NCBI GenBank assembly: GCA_000149265.1
Contig: CH003403.1
Span: forward strand, 404,858-468,857
Reading direction: 5' to 3'
DNA length: 64,000 nt
From: Ciona savignyi
Taxonomy: Eukaryota > Chordata > Ascidiacea > Phlebobranchia > Cionidae
A program made the position numbers and the translations under genes. Below the pieces are notes generated by a model. The model saw nothing but the letters and a program-made list of their open reading frames with translations, made no database searches and was not told where the DNA came from. This document shows positions 10,427 through 21,732 of this stretch, piece by piece. How positions within the stretch are numbered: the stretch's first letter is position 1; each line of letters begins with the position of its first letter.

Positions 10427-13400
10427 CTACGTCAAAGTACCAACTTGTGAATGGGTGTCGGAGTTCCTGTCTCCATCCGATCGCCGTTTGGAACCCGAAG
10501 ATTTCCCGCTTCGGTTACTGCATCTACTCTCGCTCTCCGTGCTGCTGTTTCCCGCTCCAAACGTGGCCAGATGGTGGCGGTATGAGGACGCCTCACTGGC
10601 CGCTCGGTGCATACTGTGCACGCTTACATCTGCACAGACGGTACACTGTAATAAAAGCATCAGCACACAGACATGGTTATACCATCCGGGTAGTTGCGAT
10701 GGGGTGGTACTGATGAGTACGGGGGAATTGGTGGGGCGTATTCCGAATTCCCGTTCATCCCCGGGGGCCCCACACTCAGTTGACCGGGGTACGGCACGTG
10801 GTACGAGGGGTAACCGTGACCCGGTTGGCCCCCCCACCCACCTCCTAGTGGACCAAGTGCGTCGGAGTCTCGATCGCTGTTCGATTCCACCAACGACAAA
10901 CTGCTCATGTCTGCAAATTAGTTGGGGTTGATGGAAATATTCGTTGGCGTAAAGCAGTGGTTCTTAATCTTTTCGACCCCGTGACGTACCCAAGTCCAAT
11001 TATAAACACCTTGCATGGGAAGTCAAAACCATGTACTAAATACTCCAAACATTACAATAGAAAAGGACCAACTAGACACTAACCATTTAGTATTTATGAT
11101 CTATGTACCTTCTGTCGTAAATTTACAAAATGCAAGTGTGGGTAACCCTTGGCGCACCATTTTAGAAATACTGGCGTAAAGAATAGGATATTCGTGTTTT
11201 ATTCCTGTAAATGGGAAAACGCGGAGGGTGTAACACACAGGATTGCCTCTCGAATGAGTTACCGGAGCTATTGCAGTGTGATTGGGATGATCCTTTAATT
11301 TGGTAGAGCCCATTTTTTACTGGGTTCAAGCAATGTCTGCCAAATACCTTGCCCAAACCTGTAACCGACCAGTTAAAACGTTTAACCCTTTGACGAAAAA
11401 GCGACGCACCAACCCACCAAGCTAATGAGCCATCTCACCTCTTTCTAGTTGTCCTGTGTATTCCCCAAACACATAGTAACACTGTTCTGAGAACGTGATC
11501 TTGTTGACAGTGTGACGTATGTAGCCGGCTTTCAAGAGGCTCGATGCGTATTTGCGTGCGTCTCTTCTTTCAGCAAGTCCATGGACTTTCTGCTGCAGCC
11601 AGTCCACCAGGTCAGAGCCTACCAACCAATTACTGATATCAGGTCGACTACAGACGTGTTTTACAAGTACAGGTGTAAAAGTTCATCATAATATTAAGTA
11701 TGCATGTTGATATAGTTAATTAGTTATAGTAGGTGTTAGGATAAGATAAGCAATTCATCCTTTTTTCCCTGTGAATTTAAAAAAATGGAAGAGGATTATC
11801 ACACAAGTAACCATTAGATTACCTAGTACCCACTGTCAATAGAGCCAACATGATATAGATTATAGATCAGGGATTCTCAAACTTTTAAGCTCGTATACGC
11901 TTTAAAATTTTCTGTGACACTTTTTCACATTATAAATCTAAAATAAGTCTAAAAAAATAATAGATATAGTTTGTGTGTAACTGATGTACATTTTGCGACC
12001 CCTAAAATTCATTGCATGACTTCCAATTAGAAAAGCCCTAAAATAAATGATACAAGACCACCCATATAGCGGATACACCCACATTAGTACAGACACTAAT
12101 CACTAGGCCAGTGGTTTTCAACCAGGGTTCCGCGGAACTTTAGGGTTCCACCAATACAGTCCAGGGGTTCCGCAACTTTTAATTTTGAATGAATAAACAT
12201 TAAATTTAAATGCTTTTTTTACATAAGACAATCAAATTATTGCACAGGGGTTCCTCAAGTCAGTAGAATGTTTCTATGGGGTTCCAGTGCAGAAAAAAGG
12301 TTGAAAATCACTGCACAAGGCACAACAAACCAATAAAAGCATTTGGAATGGTAATCTTCAGCCACATTCGTGTCTTCACGTCAAGTCCACTTCCAGACAT
12401 CTTCAGATGTTTCACGACCGTAGCCATGTCGCTGTGCGTTGATAGTACGACCTCATACCCTGCAATGTACTCTCTAATCAGTATGGTAACGCTTTTTAAC
12501 TCTAATTTTGTTAGCTTTTTTAGTACAGTCCTTATGGTAACCTACTTTAACTCTAATTTTGTTAGCTTTTTTTACACTCATTATGGTAACCTATTTTAAC
12601 TCTAATTTTAGTAGCCTTTTTTACACTCATTATGGTAACCCTTTTTAACTCTATTTTTGGTAGTATTTTTTAGTACAGTCCTTATGGTACCCTATTTTAA
12701 CTCTAATTTTGGTAGCTTTTTTACAATCCTTATGGTAATCTTCTTTAACTATAATTTTAGTAGGCTTTTTTACACTCATTATGGTAACCCTTTTTAACTC
12801 TAATTTTGTTAGCTTTTTTAATACACTCATTATGGTAACCTACTTTAACTCTAATTTTAGTAGACTTTTTTTACAATCATTATGGTAATCTATTTTAACA
12901 CTAATTTTGGTAGCCTTTTGTACACTCATTATGGTAACCCTTTTTAACTCTATTTTTGGTAGTATTTTTTAGTACAGTCCTTATGGTAACCTATTTTAAC
13001 TCTAATTTTGTTAGCTTTTTTAGTTCAGTCCTTATGGTAACCCTTTTTAATCATTATAAATTCGTCAGATTAGTCTGGTTGTTTAGTTCATCGCCTTTCA
13101 GAGTTTTAGCCGAACAGTTGCAGGTACGAAACTGGCCGCTAGCTAGACAGCTTTTTCCTTGGCAAGGCACTTAACGAACATTGCCTAAACCCAGCGGGTT
13201 AATGGGTTCTACCAAATTAAAGGGAAGTGTGAATCATACACAACACACTACAATAGCAAAGGTAACCCGACAGTGTGCGCGAGATGTTAACCCCCTTGGT
13301 TTTCCCATTCTCGGGGATAAACAAGAGTATTATATCTTATAAAGGTACTATTTAATCATTATGGTAAAATCAAGTTTTTTAACAAAAACTAAATAAATAA

Positions 13401-16400
13401 ATAAAATTGAGTATTATACCAACTTCCTGTGAGCTATATAAACAACTTACGGTCGGATTCTGGAAGAGAACTTGCAGAACTTGTTTCATGGTTCAAACTG
13501 TAAGGTGGGGAAGGTCCATGCATATCACCTGGCAATTGAAATCATTACCATCAAATAGGTATAAACCAAGACTTATTATAGGATGTTTAGTCTAAGAAAA
13601 AGAACCACTGATCTACAACACCTCAAAACGTTTTTTTGGCAAACACATAGTCCAGATTACTTTACAAATGATTCAAGCACTTTGGCAGATAAAAGTAAGT
13701 TGTTCTTAAACTTTATCAGTCGCGCCACCTCACCTAGCCTCAAAAATCAAATTCACGATAAATGGAACAATTATTTGCCGTTATCCGCTTAGTGCGAAGG
13801 ATGAAACTGATTTTGGGTAATTAGTCGTTTAATTCAAGCCTCTGTGTAAAGACCAGGGGGTAATGAGATTAGACTGCAGTTTGAAGCTGTTTTTTTATAA
13901 ATATATCACTGTTATGCATGCGCCCCCCTTGTTAAGTTTTCGTTTTTTCACCCCTCCAGTTTAAAAATCCATGCTGTAGATGGACGCATGCACAAAGTTG
14001 AAACTTAACCGCCCACCTTTGGCAGGAATGATATGGTTCGCCCAAACAGCTGGGTCTATCGGCCGTACAGGCTCATCCTTTGGCACGCTGAAGTAGCTGT
14101 CTGGGTTGGGATCCCAGCACTTTGCCACCGTCAGCGTTATCGGTCTGTTGGAAGCAAAAATGGTCATCAAGGATGCAGATGTTGATGATGTTAAACTGAC
14201 AATGATGGGATATACAACGTGGAGAAGCCTTCGTACAATTACTCAGTGAAACGAAATAAGACATGAAAGAAAGAGAGTTTTTGCTAGATTGGTCAACAAA
14301 ATGATGTTGAGCTGATTCTTAGCTCTATCTGTCTTGTTGAGCGGATTCTTAGCTTACTGCAATAGCTCTGGAATTTGACTGTGGACACTATGTTAGTGAA
14401 ACGAAATGAGACATGAAAGAAAAGAGTCTTTTGCTGGATTGGTCAACATAATGATATTGAGCTGATTCTTAGCTCTATCTATCTTTTTGAACGGATTCTT
14501 AGCTTACTGGAATAGCTTTAGAATTTGACTGTGGACACTATGTCAGTGAAACCAAATGAGACATGAAAGAAATGAGACTTATGCTGGATTGGTCAACAAA
14601 ATGATGTTGAGCTGATTCTTAGCTCTATCTGTCTTGTTGTGCGGATTCTTAGCTTACTACAATAGCTCTGGAATTTGACTGTAGACACTATGTTAGTGAA
14701 ACGAAATGAGACATGAAAGAAAAGAGACTTTTGCTGGACATTGGTCAACATAATGATATTGAGCTGATTCCTACCCTGGTTTGTGGACGATGTTACGGAG
14801 GACGCGCACTGCGTCTTCGTTCGACATGTTCTCGAAGTTCACCTCGTTCACTTGCAACAGCATGTCACCAGGTTCCACTCGATTGTCCGCCGCTACTGCC
14901 CCCCTGTGGTGATGTTTTTTTGTTCGAAAATGGCCGAATCACGACATGGTGATGATAGTTACTACTTATAAAAAAAACAGTGTTGTAAAAGCATGGTAGC
15001 AGTGTTAAGTGGACAACCAAGGTCGAAATCATAAATTTTTTACAAAAATTAAAAATGATTGAAAAAATTAAGGAATATCGTCTTTCGTAAAATATTGTTA
15101 AGATAAAAACTAATGGTTTATGTGTCACTGTGATATCATACAGTTTTGTCTTCCTTTTTATTACAATCTTAAAGAACTGTGTGATTATTGATTTAAAAAA
15201 AAAACAGAAAAACATCCAACCTACAGCAGTTAAAACATGTCAATAAAAACACCGGTATAATAATGGTAAAAACAAAAATGAATGTTTATGATAATCAATA
15301 AATGTTGTACACGTAATGTTATCTAATACAAATGTTTATGGAGTGTTTATATGATAATATTGTATTTTCGTTTATAAAGTGTGTTTAGATGATAATACTG
15401 ATGGCAAACGCAGTCAGGACAAGGTCAAGCATTCAGCTTATCTTTAAAATGAAGTGACAATCTGTTAGACACACACAGTGCTAAACTGGATCTACACACA
15501 CATGCTAAAAAAGAAGTTGTTTCATATTTATTGCGCAGAGTGCACGCTCAATATTACAAAACAAAAACTCTCGCCAGCGTGCATGTGTGAGTGGGTTCTA
15601 CCAAAGCGTAGTCACACCTACTCACCCCTTCATTATAGACCCAATATAAATTCCACCGTCACCCTTGTCATTGCTTTGTCCAACAATACTTATCCCGAGA
15701 AAGTTGTACTTATCTGCATGGGTTTGTTGGGTTAGGTGGGTTACCCTGTGATTTTGGCGGGGTACTTACCCATGTTCAGTGTGACGGTGAGTATATTAAG
15801 CGACATGGATGAATCAGTGACACTGCTCGAGTAAGTTGAAGTCTAATATACAGGAACATGTTAAACCTCAAAGCTTATTTGTAGCATGATTGTACTTACC
15901 GTGTCGGAACCTGGCCGAGGTCTCTTTTTCTTGTATTTCTGCCGTCTTGGTCGTGACTTTCTTCGAGAGGCTCCAGTCATGTCGGTGCACGTGCTGTATC
16001 TGCGATGGAGTGACATCATCAATGGTGACATTATCAGTGGTGACATCATCAGTGGTGACATCATCAGTGGTGACATCAGCAATGGCGACATCAGCAATGG
16101 CGACATCAGCAATGGTGACATCATCAATGGTGACATTATCAGTGGTGACACCATCAGTGGTGACATCAGCAATGGTGACATCAGCAATGGTGACATTATC
16201 AGTGGTGACATTATCAGTGGTGACATTATCAGTGGTGACATTATCAGTGGTGACATTATCAGTGGTGACATCATCAGTGGTGACATCAGCAATGGTGACA
16301 TCATCAGTGATGACATCACAATTATATTTAGTCCTCGCTTACTCGGTCATATCATCCCTGGAGTCCCAAGAGGTGGTCTCGATGTCGCTGCTCATGAGGG

Positions 16401-18991
16401 TGGATTGGCTGCCGTAGCGGTCGTACAACGGGTAACCATCCCCACCTGCAGACACCACATGTTAAAGCATCAAAGCAAAGTAAGCAAAGAAACGCACAAC
16501 AAACCACACAAACTGCGTAAACTATGCAAACCACACTTAAACAAATAAATGTTCAAGTTTCACTACACATAGCCTGGGTCTTTATTCAGCACATAAATGT
16601 TGTTAATTTGCCTTATACTGCTGCTAATGACATAAACTTGAACATATTAGAATGCCAGAGGTACAAATTGTTGAACATCATTTTCTTTAAAAAATCATAC
16701 CCCAATGTGAAATAAAATTTGGCTTAAATGATTTTAACATGATTATTTAAATCTAAAATAGGCAATATACCAGTTAACAAGCAGGGTAAACATACAACAT
16801 CATACATATTTTAACATAAGGATGCACTTTACCGCACACTCTTTTACAGGGCTTTATTTTGTTTACTGTATAGGCCTATACTCAACGATAGGTCGCACTA
16901 TGAGTTTTGAGTTGACTTGCACATAGGTTGCACTGAAAATCTAGAAATTTAAAATCCCTTTTCCTAGCTTTTTTTTGCATAAATAACTTTCTATGTTTTG
17001 TTGTATGGCTTAATATAATCAAAATATGTTTATTGACACCTGTGAGCGATAATAAGTGCACAAACGCAATCGGTTAGCGGAAAATACACTTGCAAAAGTT
17101 TGTTCCGACTTGGTGGCGATTTGCACAATTTATATCAAGTGGATTGGTCGCACCTATATATTTTTTAAATATAAAGAGAAAACTTGCAACCTATCGGCAA
17201 GTATGTATGGTAATTAATTTTTGTCTCAACACTATTATGTTGACCTAAGTTTGGCGGCCGCATCCGCTTATTTAATTTATTTATTTATATCCATATTCTT
17301 TGAAATGACGTGTATTAACGACTGTTCGTTTTTCCGTTTTTTTCCTGCTCCTTTGCCGTGTTTTTGTCTTATTTGCCATTATTTAATACTGGGGCATAAA
17401 ATGAATAACTAAACTAAAACACTACAACTGGCAAAACGAGTTGATACAGCCTTTACAGATGCCACATAAAAAATATCCTATCCTATAACACACATACAAA
17501 AACACAACAATTAAGCATTACACTTTTCCATCTTACTGTTAATAGGAGCACCTCTAGGTTGTGGTTTATCTCCGGCAGCTGAAACACCAGATGTACCAGA
17601 ACATTGAGATATAGTGTCCAATTCTGGATCTTTTAACTGGAAGAATGAATGTGGGTGATGTAGAATACACCAAGCCATACAGAAATAATTGTGTGTGGTA
17701 ATTAGGAAAGAATAGGATATTCATGCTTATCCCATTGAATGGGAAAACTTTTAAAAATGAATCAGCATTTCAATGCTATTAACACTAATGCTCTGCACAG
17801 TTTATATGATTCCTTACACAATGGTCAGGATAAAGATACATGGAATTTAATTGATACACATATTTAAAACTAAACACAGACCTTTACTATGGCCTGTATC
17901 ATACCTCATATCAATTAAATAAACCCAACCAAAATTGCACTACTTTTGCAAAAGCATTTCAAAAAGATCTTTTTAATAAATAGTAGTAGAGTTAATTTCA
18001 ATAGAATCAATGCAATATAATGCAAGGAAAAAACTTACATAAATTGGTGCATAGTTAAGACAGCCAAACAGATTATGTTTAAACAAGGGAAAATAACGGA
18101 GTAAAAAATCTACAAACCCAGGCCACGATTCGATTATCACAAAGTGGAAGAATGCTGGCATCATTTGTTACTTCTTCCTTTACGACTCTGTTATATAACA
18201 ACCTTAATTAAATACTTGGTTAACTTGAGAAAAGAAAAAATTAAAGGAAAAATCCACTGTTATCATCAGATAACTCGCGAGGCAAATCTAAATTGAAGGA
18301 TTAATCCACAAACCTTAAGGGGGAAATCGGTATTAAAGAACTTATTTATGATGATAAGATTACTTATCGTGGCGACTTGCTAAAGCTATTTTAGTGTTTT
18401 TGAATCTAATACAATAGTGCAAAAGGACTCACATAAGTTGCTGGTTTTGTACGAAACCTTTCAGCTTTTTCATACCTATCTGTGCTAGGCCACAAGCAAT
18501 ACCTATGTTAACTGGATTCCATTTTTATTCTCCAATTTTAAATCATACAAAGATAACGGTACCTCTAAATACTACAGGATCGCTTGGACCGCTTCAATCG
18601 CATGGAGCGCATGAATCGCTTACAATACTTTGTAATTACAAAAGCTATGATATTATTATTAGGGTTGTGGTTTCGTTCTTTTGAGATAAGTGTTAGGGAC
18701 AGGGTTAGAATTACTTTCCATAGCAATCTAAGTGATCCAAGTGCTTGAAGCAACCTGTAGTATTTAGAGGCACGCCAAAGATAACATATATTAAAGTTTA
18801 TTTACACAATAAGAAGTAAACTATTACCCAAAATCTGCGTCGGTGGATTTGAAGAAAAACTTGAAATTTGATTTCTTTATAGCAGCTTTAAAATCGCCGA
18901 GTGTAATGGAGTTTGGAGCTAGGTTGATCTTGCTAACATAAGGGGTTTGCTCGTTTCCCAAATAATAAACTATTTTCGTTTCTTCAGACAT
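10427..18991 (-). CDS. dsh: Dishevelled (DIX-PDZ-DEP Wnt signalling adaptor), 13 exons
   Basis: Cytoplasmic scaffold that relays Frizzled signals to the beta-catenin and planar-polarity branches. Exons (minus): 18991-18828, 18187-18118, 17636-17537, 16445-16343, 15999-15900, 15842-15770, 15713-15626, 14903-14775, 14144-14017, 12459-12331, 11618-11439, 10910-10683 and 10629-10427. Every junction keeps phase, giving 564 residues. DIX is residues 1-78 ([12 protein letters not shown] to [11 protein letters not shown]). Then come a Ser-rich stretch ([17 protein letters not shown]) and a basic region ([18 protein letters not shown]). PDZ is about 190-285 ([52 protein letters not shown]). DEP is about 327-412 ([39 protein letters not shown]). 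A Pro/Gly/Tyr-rich tail follows. If the last 53-bp intron is retained, the protein ends at 10660 (504 residues). The family's extreme C-terminal motif was not found, and the protein is shorter than vertebrate Dvl (600-740). Confidence 0.95.
10961..11060. mobile_element. 5' end of a hAT-like MITE, truncated
   Basis: AAAG followed by CAGTGGTTCTTAATCTTTTC matches the start of the hAT-type element at 37881, but no partner terminus was found. Lies in Dishevelled intron 11. A similar orphan end (CAGGGATTCTCAAACTTT) is at about 11869. Confidence 0.4.
11183..11430 (-). mobile_element. SINE family A abutting a Dishevelled splice donor
   Basis: Reversed relative to the plus strand, so it runs in the same direction as Dishevelled. 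It fills the start of intron 11 from about 9 bp after the donor at 11438-11437 and has the TTAGCTTGGTGGGTTGGTGC head variant. Confidence 0.8.
11733..11835 (-). mobile_element. SINE family A fragment
   Basis: Only the 3' portion (AGGATAAGATAAGC to CCCACTGTC, reversed) remains, in Dishevelled intron 10. Confidence 0.55.
12109..12313. mobile_element. hAT-type MITE next to a Dishevelled donor
   Basis: 205 bp with inverted ends CAGTGGTTTTCAACC and GGTTGAAAATCACTG. Flanking 8-bp target duplications are CACTAGGC (12101-12108) and CACAAGGC (12314-12321), one mismatch. 8-bp duplications and CAGTGG-type ends are hAT hallmarks. The insertion lies about 9 bp inside intron 10, counted from the donor at 12330-12329. 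Confidence 0.85.
12478..13060. repeat. About 50-bp minisatellite, about 12 copies, in Dishevelled intron 9
   Basis: TTATGGTAACC..TTTTTAACTCTAATTTT recurs roughly every 50 bp from 12481 to 13032. The array begins about 18 bp from the splice acceptor of exon 10 (12460). It contains poly-T runs on the plus strand. Frames open through it are artefacts. Confidence 0.9.
13063..13345 (+). mobile_element. SINE family A inserted at the end of the 50-bp array
   Basis: Head TTAGTCTGGTTGTTTAGTTC, middle TTGCAGGTACGAAACTGGCC and tail GGGATAAACAAGAGTATTAT. The satellite motif CATTATGGTAAA resumes at about 13353, so the SINE landed inside the array. Confidence 0.8.
14245..14769. repeat. About 150-bp tandem repeat, 3.5 copies, in Dishevelled intron 8
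   Basis: GTGAAACGAAATGAGACATG recurs at about 14245, 14396, 14546 and 14697 (period 150-151 bp) with few differences. The last unit stops about 5 bp from the donor of exon 8 (14774-14773). The intron is 630 bp, and most of it is this array. Confidence 0.92.
16011..16317. repeat. 15-bp minisatellite, about 20 copies, filling Dishevelled intron 4
   Basis: Units of the type AGTGGTGACATCATC or AATGGTGACATTATC run without gaps. The intron is 16342-16000, so about 307 of 343 bp is repeat, ending about 10 bp before the acceptor CGCAG at 16000. Period 15 keeps long frames open on both strands; these are not genes. In the transcript (minus) sense nearly every unit carries CTGAT, a branch-point-like pentamer. 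Confidence 0.95.
17707..17745 (-). mobile_element. SINE family A 3'-end fragment
   Basis: AATAGGATATTCATGCTTAT followed by TGAATGGGAAAAC only. Lies in Dishevelled intron 2. Confidence 0.5.
18562..18770. mobile_element. Non-autonomous TIR element (MITE), copy 2
   Basis: Same 17-bp perfect inverted repeats as the copy at 2470 (18562-18578 and 18754-18770). It has a shorter CGCTTGGA array and the same core (GGGACAGGGTTAGAATTACT). Lies in Dishevelled intron 1. Confidence 0.8.
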
Positions 18992-19199
18992 CTTTTTTCG
19001 TACAGGTAGTGTTCAAGTCTTAACATAGGATGTTGCAAATAATCACATTGATCCAGATATTTCCATTAGAACCTTAATAACCAGGTTACCAGCTGTAAAA
19101 CATAAAAGACTATCCCAAAATAAATAATTAAAACAGTTTCCTGCAATAGGTAGTTGAGGTGTAAGGTGTATACGGTATAATAAACACAGCAATACATAC

Positions 19200-19472
19200 G
19201 ACCGATTAGCTTGGTGGGTTATTGTGCTGCATTTCTAAGGGTTCAAAACTGGTATCTCAAAAGGTTGTGTCCTTGGGTGAGCACTCAGCAGACATTGCCT
19301 GAACCAACGGCTTAATGGGTTGTACCAAACTGAAGGAACGCCTGCATCATACGCAACACATTGCAATAACTCTGGTAACCCGACGATAGGCGCGAGGTGA
19401 TCTGACGCTTACCTATGTGTTATCTCCCCTTTGGTTTTCCCATTCACAGGGATAAACATGAATATCCTATTT
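19200..19472 (+). mobile_element. SINE family A
   Basis: Head CGATTAGCTTGGTGGGTTAT, tail GGGATAAACATGAATATCC. Lies about 210 bp upstream of the Dishevelled start codon. Confidence 0.8.
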
Positions 19473-19479
19473 ATTCAAT

Positions 19480-20345
19480 ATCCCAATTCTGATGAAATAA
19501 ATCATACACAATGGTGGTTTCTATATATATCTTAAAATAATAATGGTTTCTGAGATCGTTATCTTAGAAAAAATAGTTTAAAGCAATTTAGCAGCATGTC
19601 TGGACCACAATTTGATGATAAATTCCCTATCTCTTTAATATGTTTCTGGATGGGGATCTAGAAATGATATATCGTATGCAATAAGCTCTCCGTATGCAAA
19701 GTATTCTTGAAAATGTAACGCTCTATGAGTATATTAATTTATATGTAATTAGCATACCATCAACAGCGCTTTATTAATTAGTCTATTAAACTATAGCATA
19801 AGAAAAGAAGGATGCAGGTTAACTTCACACTAAAATAAAGATTGGGCTTACTTTTGAGGCGGGATTAGAATTATTTTCCATAGTTTTAATAAGCATTTTA
19901 CCACCTTTCTTATTTTCCTCTTTTCGGTGTTGCCAATTCGCATATTCTAGTTTTTCGAATTAGTTTCGGTAAACAAAAGTTATACCAATAAGATACATAG
20001 CAGTAGCTCCAGAAATCCAGTAATTTAGAAGCGTTATTATAACGTATTATGCATAATGACAATTTCCATTTCACCACAAGTATAAAAAAGAAGCCTATTC
20101 ACTGTTAATCTTGGCGTTATGTCTTCCTGTCTGCCGCATATTGATTGTCAAACCTGACAAAGCGTTCGTTAAAATGTTTATTTAACTTTTACATAACACT
20201 TTTTCATACAAATAGAGGTCTTTCAAACTGGGATTTAAATCAATCAGAATACAAAAGCTTTATGTATTAAAAATTTTACTAACATAAATATAAAAATAAT
20301 TTGGTACTTTGTGTTGTATTTATATATATATTGGTAGCGAACAGC
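19480..20345. other. Intergenic, nothing recognised
   Basis: AT-rich spacer upstream of Dishevelled. No exon, RNA gene or repeat that I can support. Confidence 0.4.
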
Positions 20346-20347
20346 TA

Positions 20348-20640
20348 CCGGCCAGTTAGTCTTGCGGTTAACTGCGTCGCCTTTCAATCGAAAGGTTGCA
20401 GATACGAAACTGGTCGTTAGCTATAGTCGGTTGTGTTCTTGGGCAAGGCACTTTACGGACATTGCCTGAACCCAGCGGATTAATGGGTTCTACCAAATTG
20501 AAGAAACCTGTCTTTCATATACAACACACTGCAATAGCTCTGGTAACCCGACGGTGTGGGCGCGAGGTGATCTGATGATTGCCCATGTGTTAACCCCTTG
20601 GTTTTCCTATTCACGGGGATAAACATGAATATCCTATCCA
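20348..20640 (+). mobile_element. SINE family A, full length
   Basis: GGCCAGTTAGTCTTGCGGTT head with intact box-B-like segment, tail ATGAATATCCTATCC. One of the best copies. Confidence 0.88.
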
Positions 20641-21162
20641 ATCAACACATATACTTTAAAACTATTTACAAAACCGCACGTCTTAACGAGAAAACCGGCG
20701 CTAGGCCCAGAACGAATTGCTTTGCAAGTCGAGAATCATCACCAATGTGCTCGTCAGATTCGGTCGCGCATATAGAAAATTTAAATAATTGTACGTCATC
20801 TAAATATAGCTTCATGGAACTGATATTTTTCTTACGTCACCAAATTAACAGTGCAGTTGTTGAGATTCTCAGAAAAATTCCGCCAATATGTTCTCGTAGG
20901 TACAACTTTGTTCACTTACAACAGTTGTTATTGGCTGGTTGAACGCACAGTGTGCACTTTTGTACTAAACGTCGAACAATGATTTTTATTTATCCGAAAT
21001 AGTTAAAAACGAGATATAACGATAGGATATTTAGGATTTTCCCGTAAATGAGAAAATAAAACAGTTTATGGCGAGGTGAGCACAGGATGCGAAAAAAGAA
21101 TTATTTTATATCAAAGAAAGATTTAGAAAGATTACCTATAAGTACCGTTTAATAAGAATATC

Positions 21163-21428
21163 CTTTATTTTCTGTGAACAAAAAAAATCCGGGCGATATT
21201 ACACAGGCAATCGTCAAGTACCCTTTGTCCAGCGTCGGGTTAACTAAGCTTATGTAGTGTTTTTTGTATGGTTAAATGTTTCTTCAATTTTAATGGGTAA
21301 TACTGGGTCCATGCGATGTCCGCTAATTGCCTAGCCCAAGTTCAAAAGCGACTTGATATCGTCGTCCAGTTGATTCGATCATTTAGTTTTGCGGAAAGGC
21401 GATTTACTAACCCACCAAGCTAATCCGG
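21163..21428 (-). mobile_element. SINE family A
   Basis: Reversed diverged copy, from AGAATATCCTTTATTTTC to ACCCACCAAGCTAATCCGG. Confidence 0.65.
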
Positions 21429-21732
21429 CAATAGTTGAAATCAGATAAAACTAATTATTCTTTATTCTCCTAAACCGAAGTAACGGCTTTATCATACACC
21501 ACACACCGAAATAGCTCTGGTACTAACCCGACAGTGGGACAACAAAACTGCAGCAACGCACACCAATTGACTTTGAATACAAATATAACTTATAAATCGT
21601 CCAAACCACATCTCTATCAGCCGAGTTATCATCCAATTATCGTAAACTAATCCTTCAGCCTGACAACATAGCGACAAATACTAGGGAAAAAGTTATAATA
21701 GTAGTTAATTGTAAAGTCTCGTTTAGATGAGC

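Noticed and set aside
10405..10931. Plus-strand frames of 102 and 158 codons
   Set aside because: Antisense shadows of the GC-richer Dishevelled terminal exons.
12276..13174. Frames with FNSNFVSFF repeats
   Set aside because: They read through the 50-bp intronic minisatellite.
15861..16548. Long frames on both strands ([10 protein letters not shown] type, and [11 protein letters not shown] type)
   Set aside because: The 15-bp period is a multiple of three, so any frame without a stop in one unit stays open. Only the end of the minus frame (15999-15900) is a real Dishevelled exon.
18433..18490. Possible Dishevelled exon ([15 protein letters not shown]) with CAG and GTGAGT borders
   Set aside because: It would fall between the two DIX exons, which already join in phase to give an uninterrupted DIX domain.
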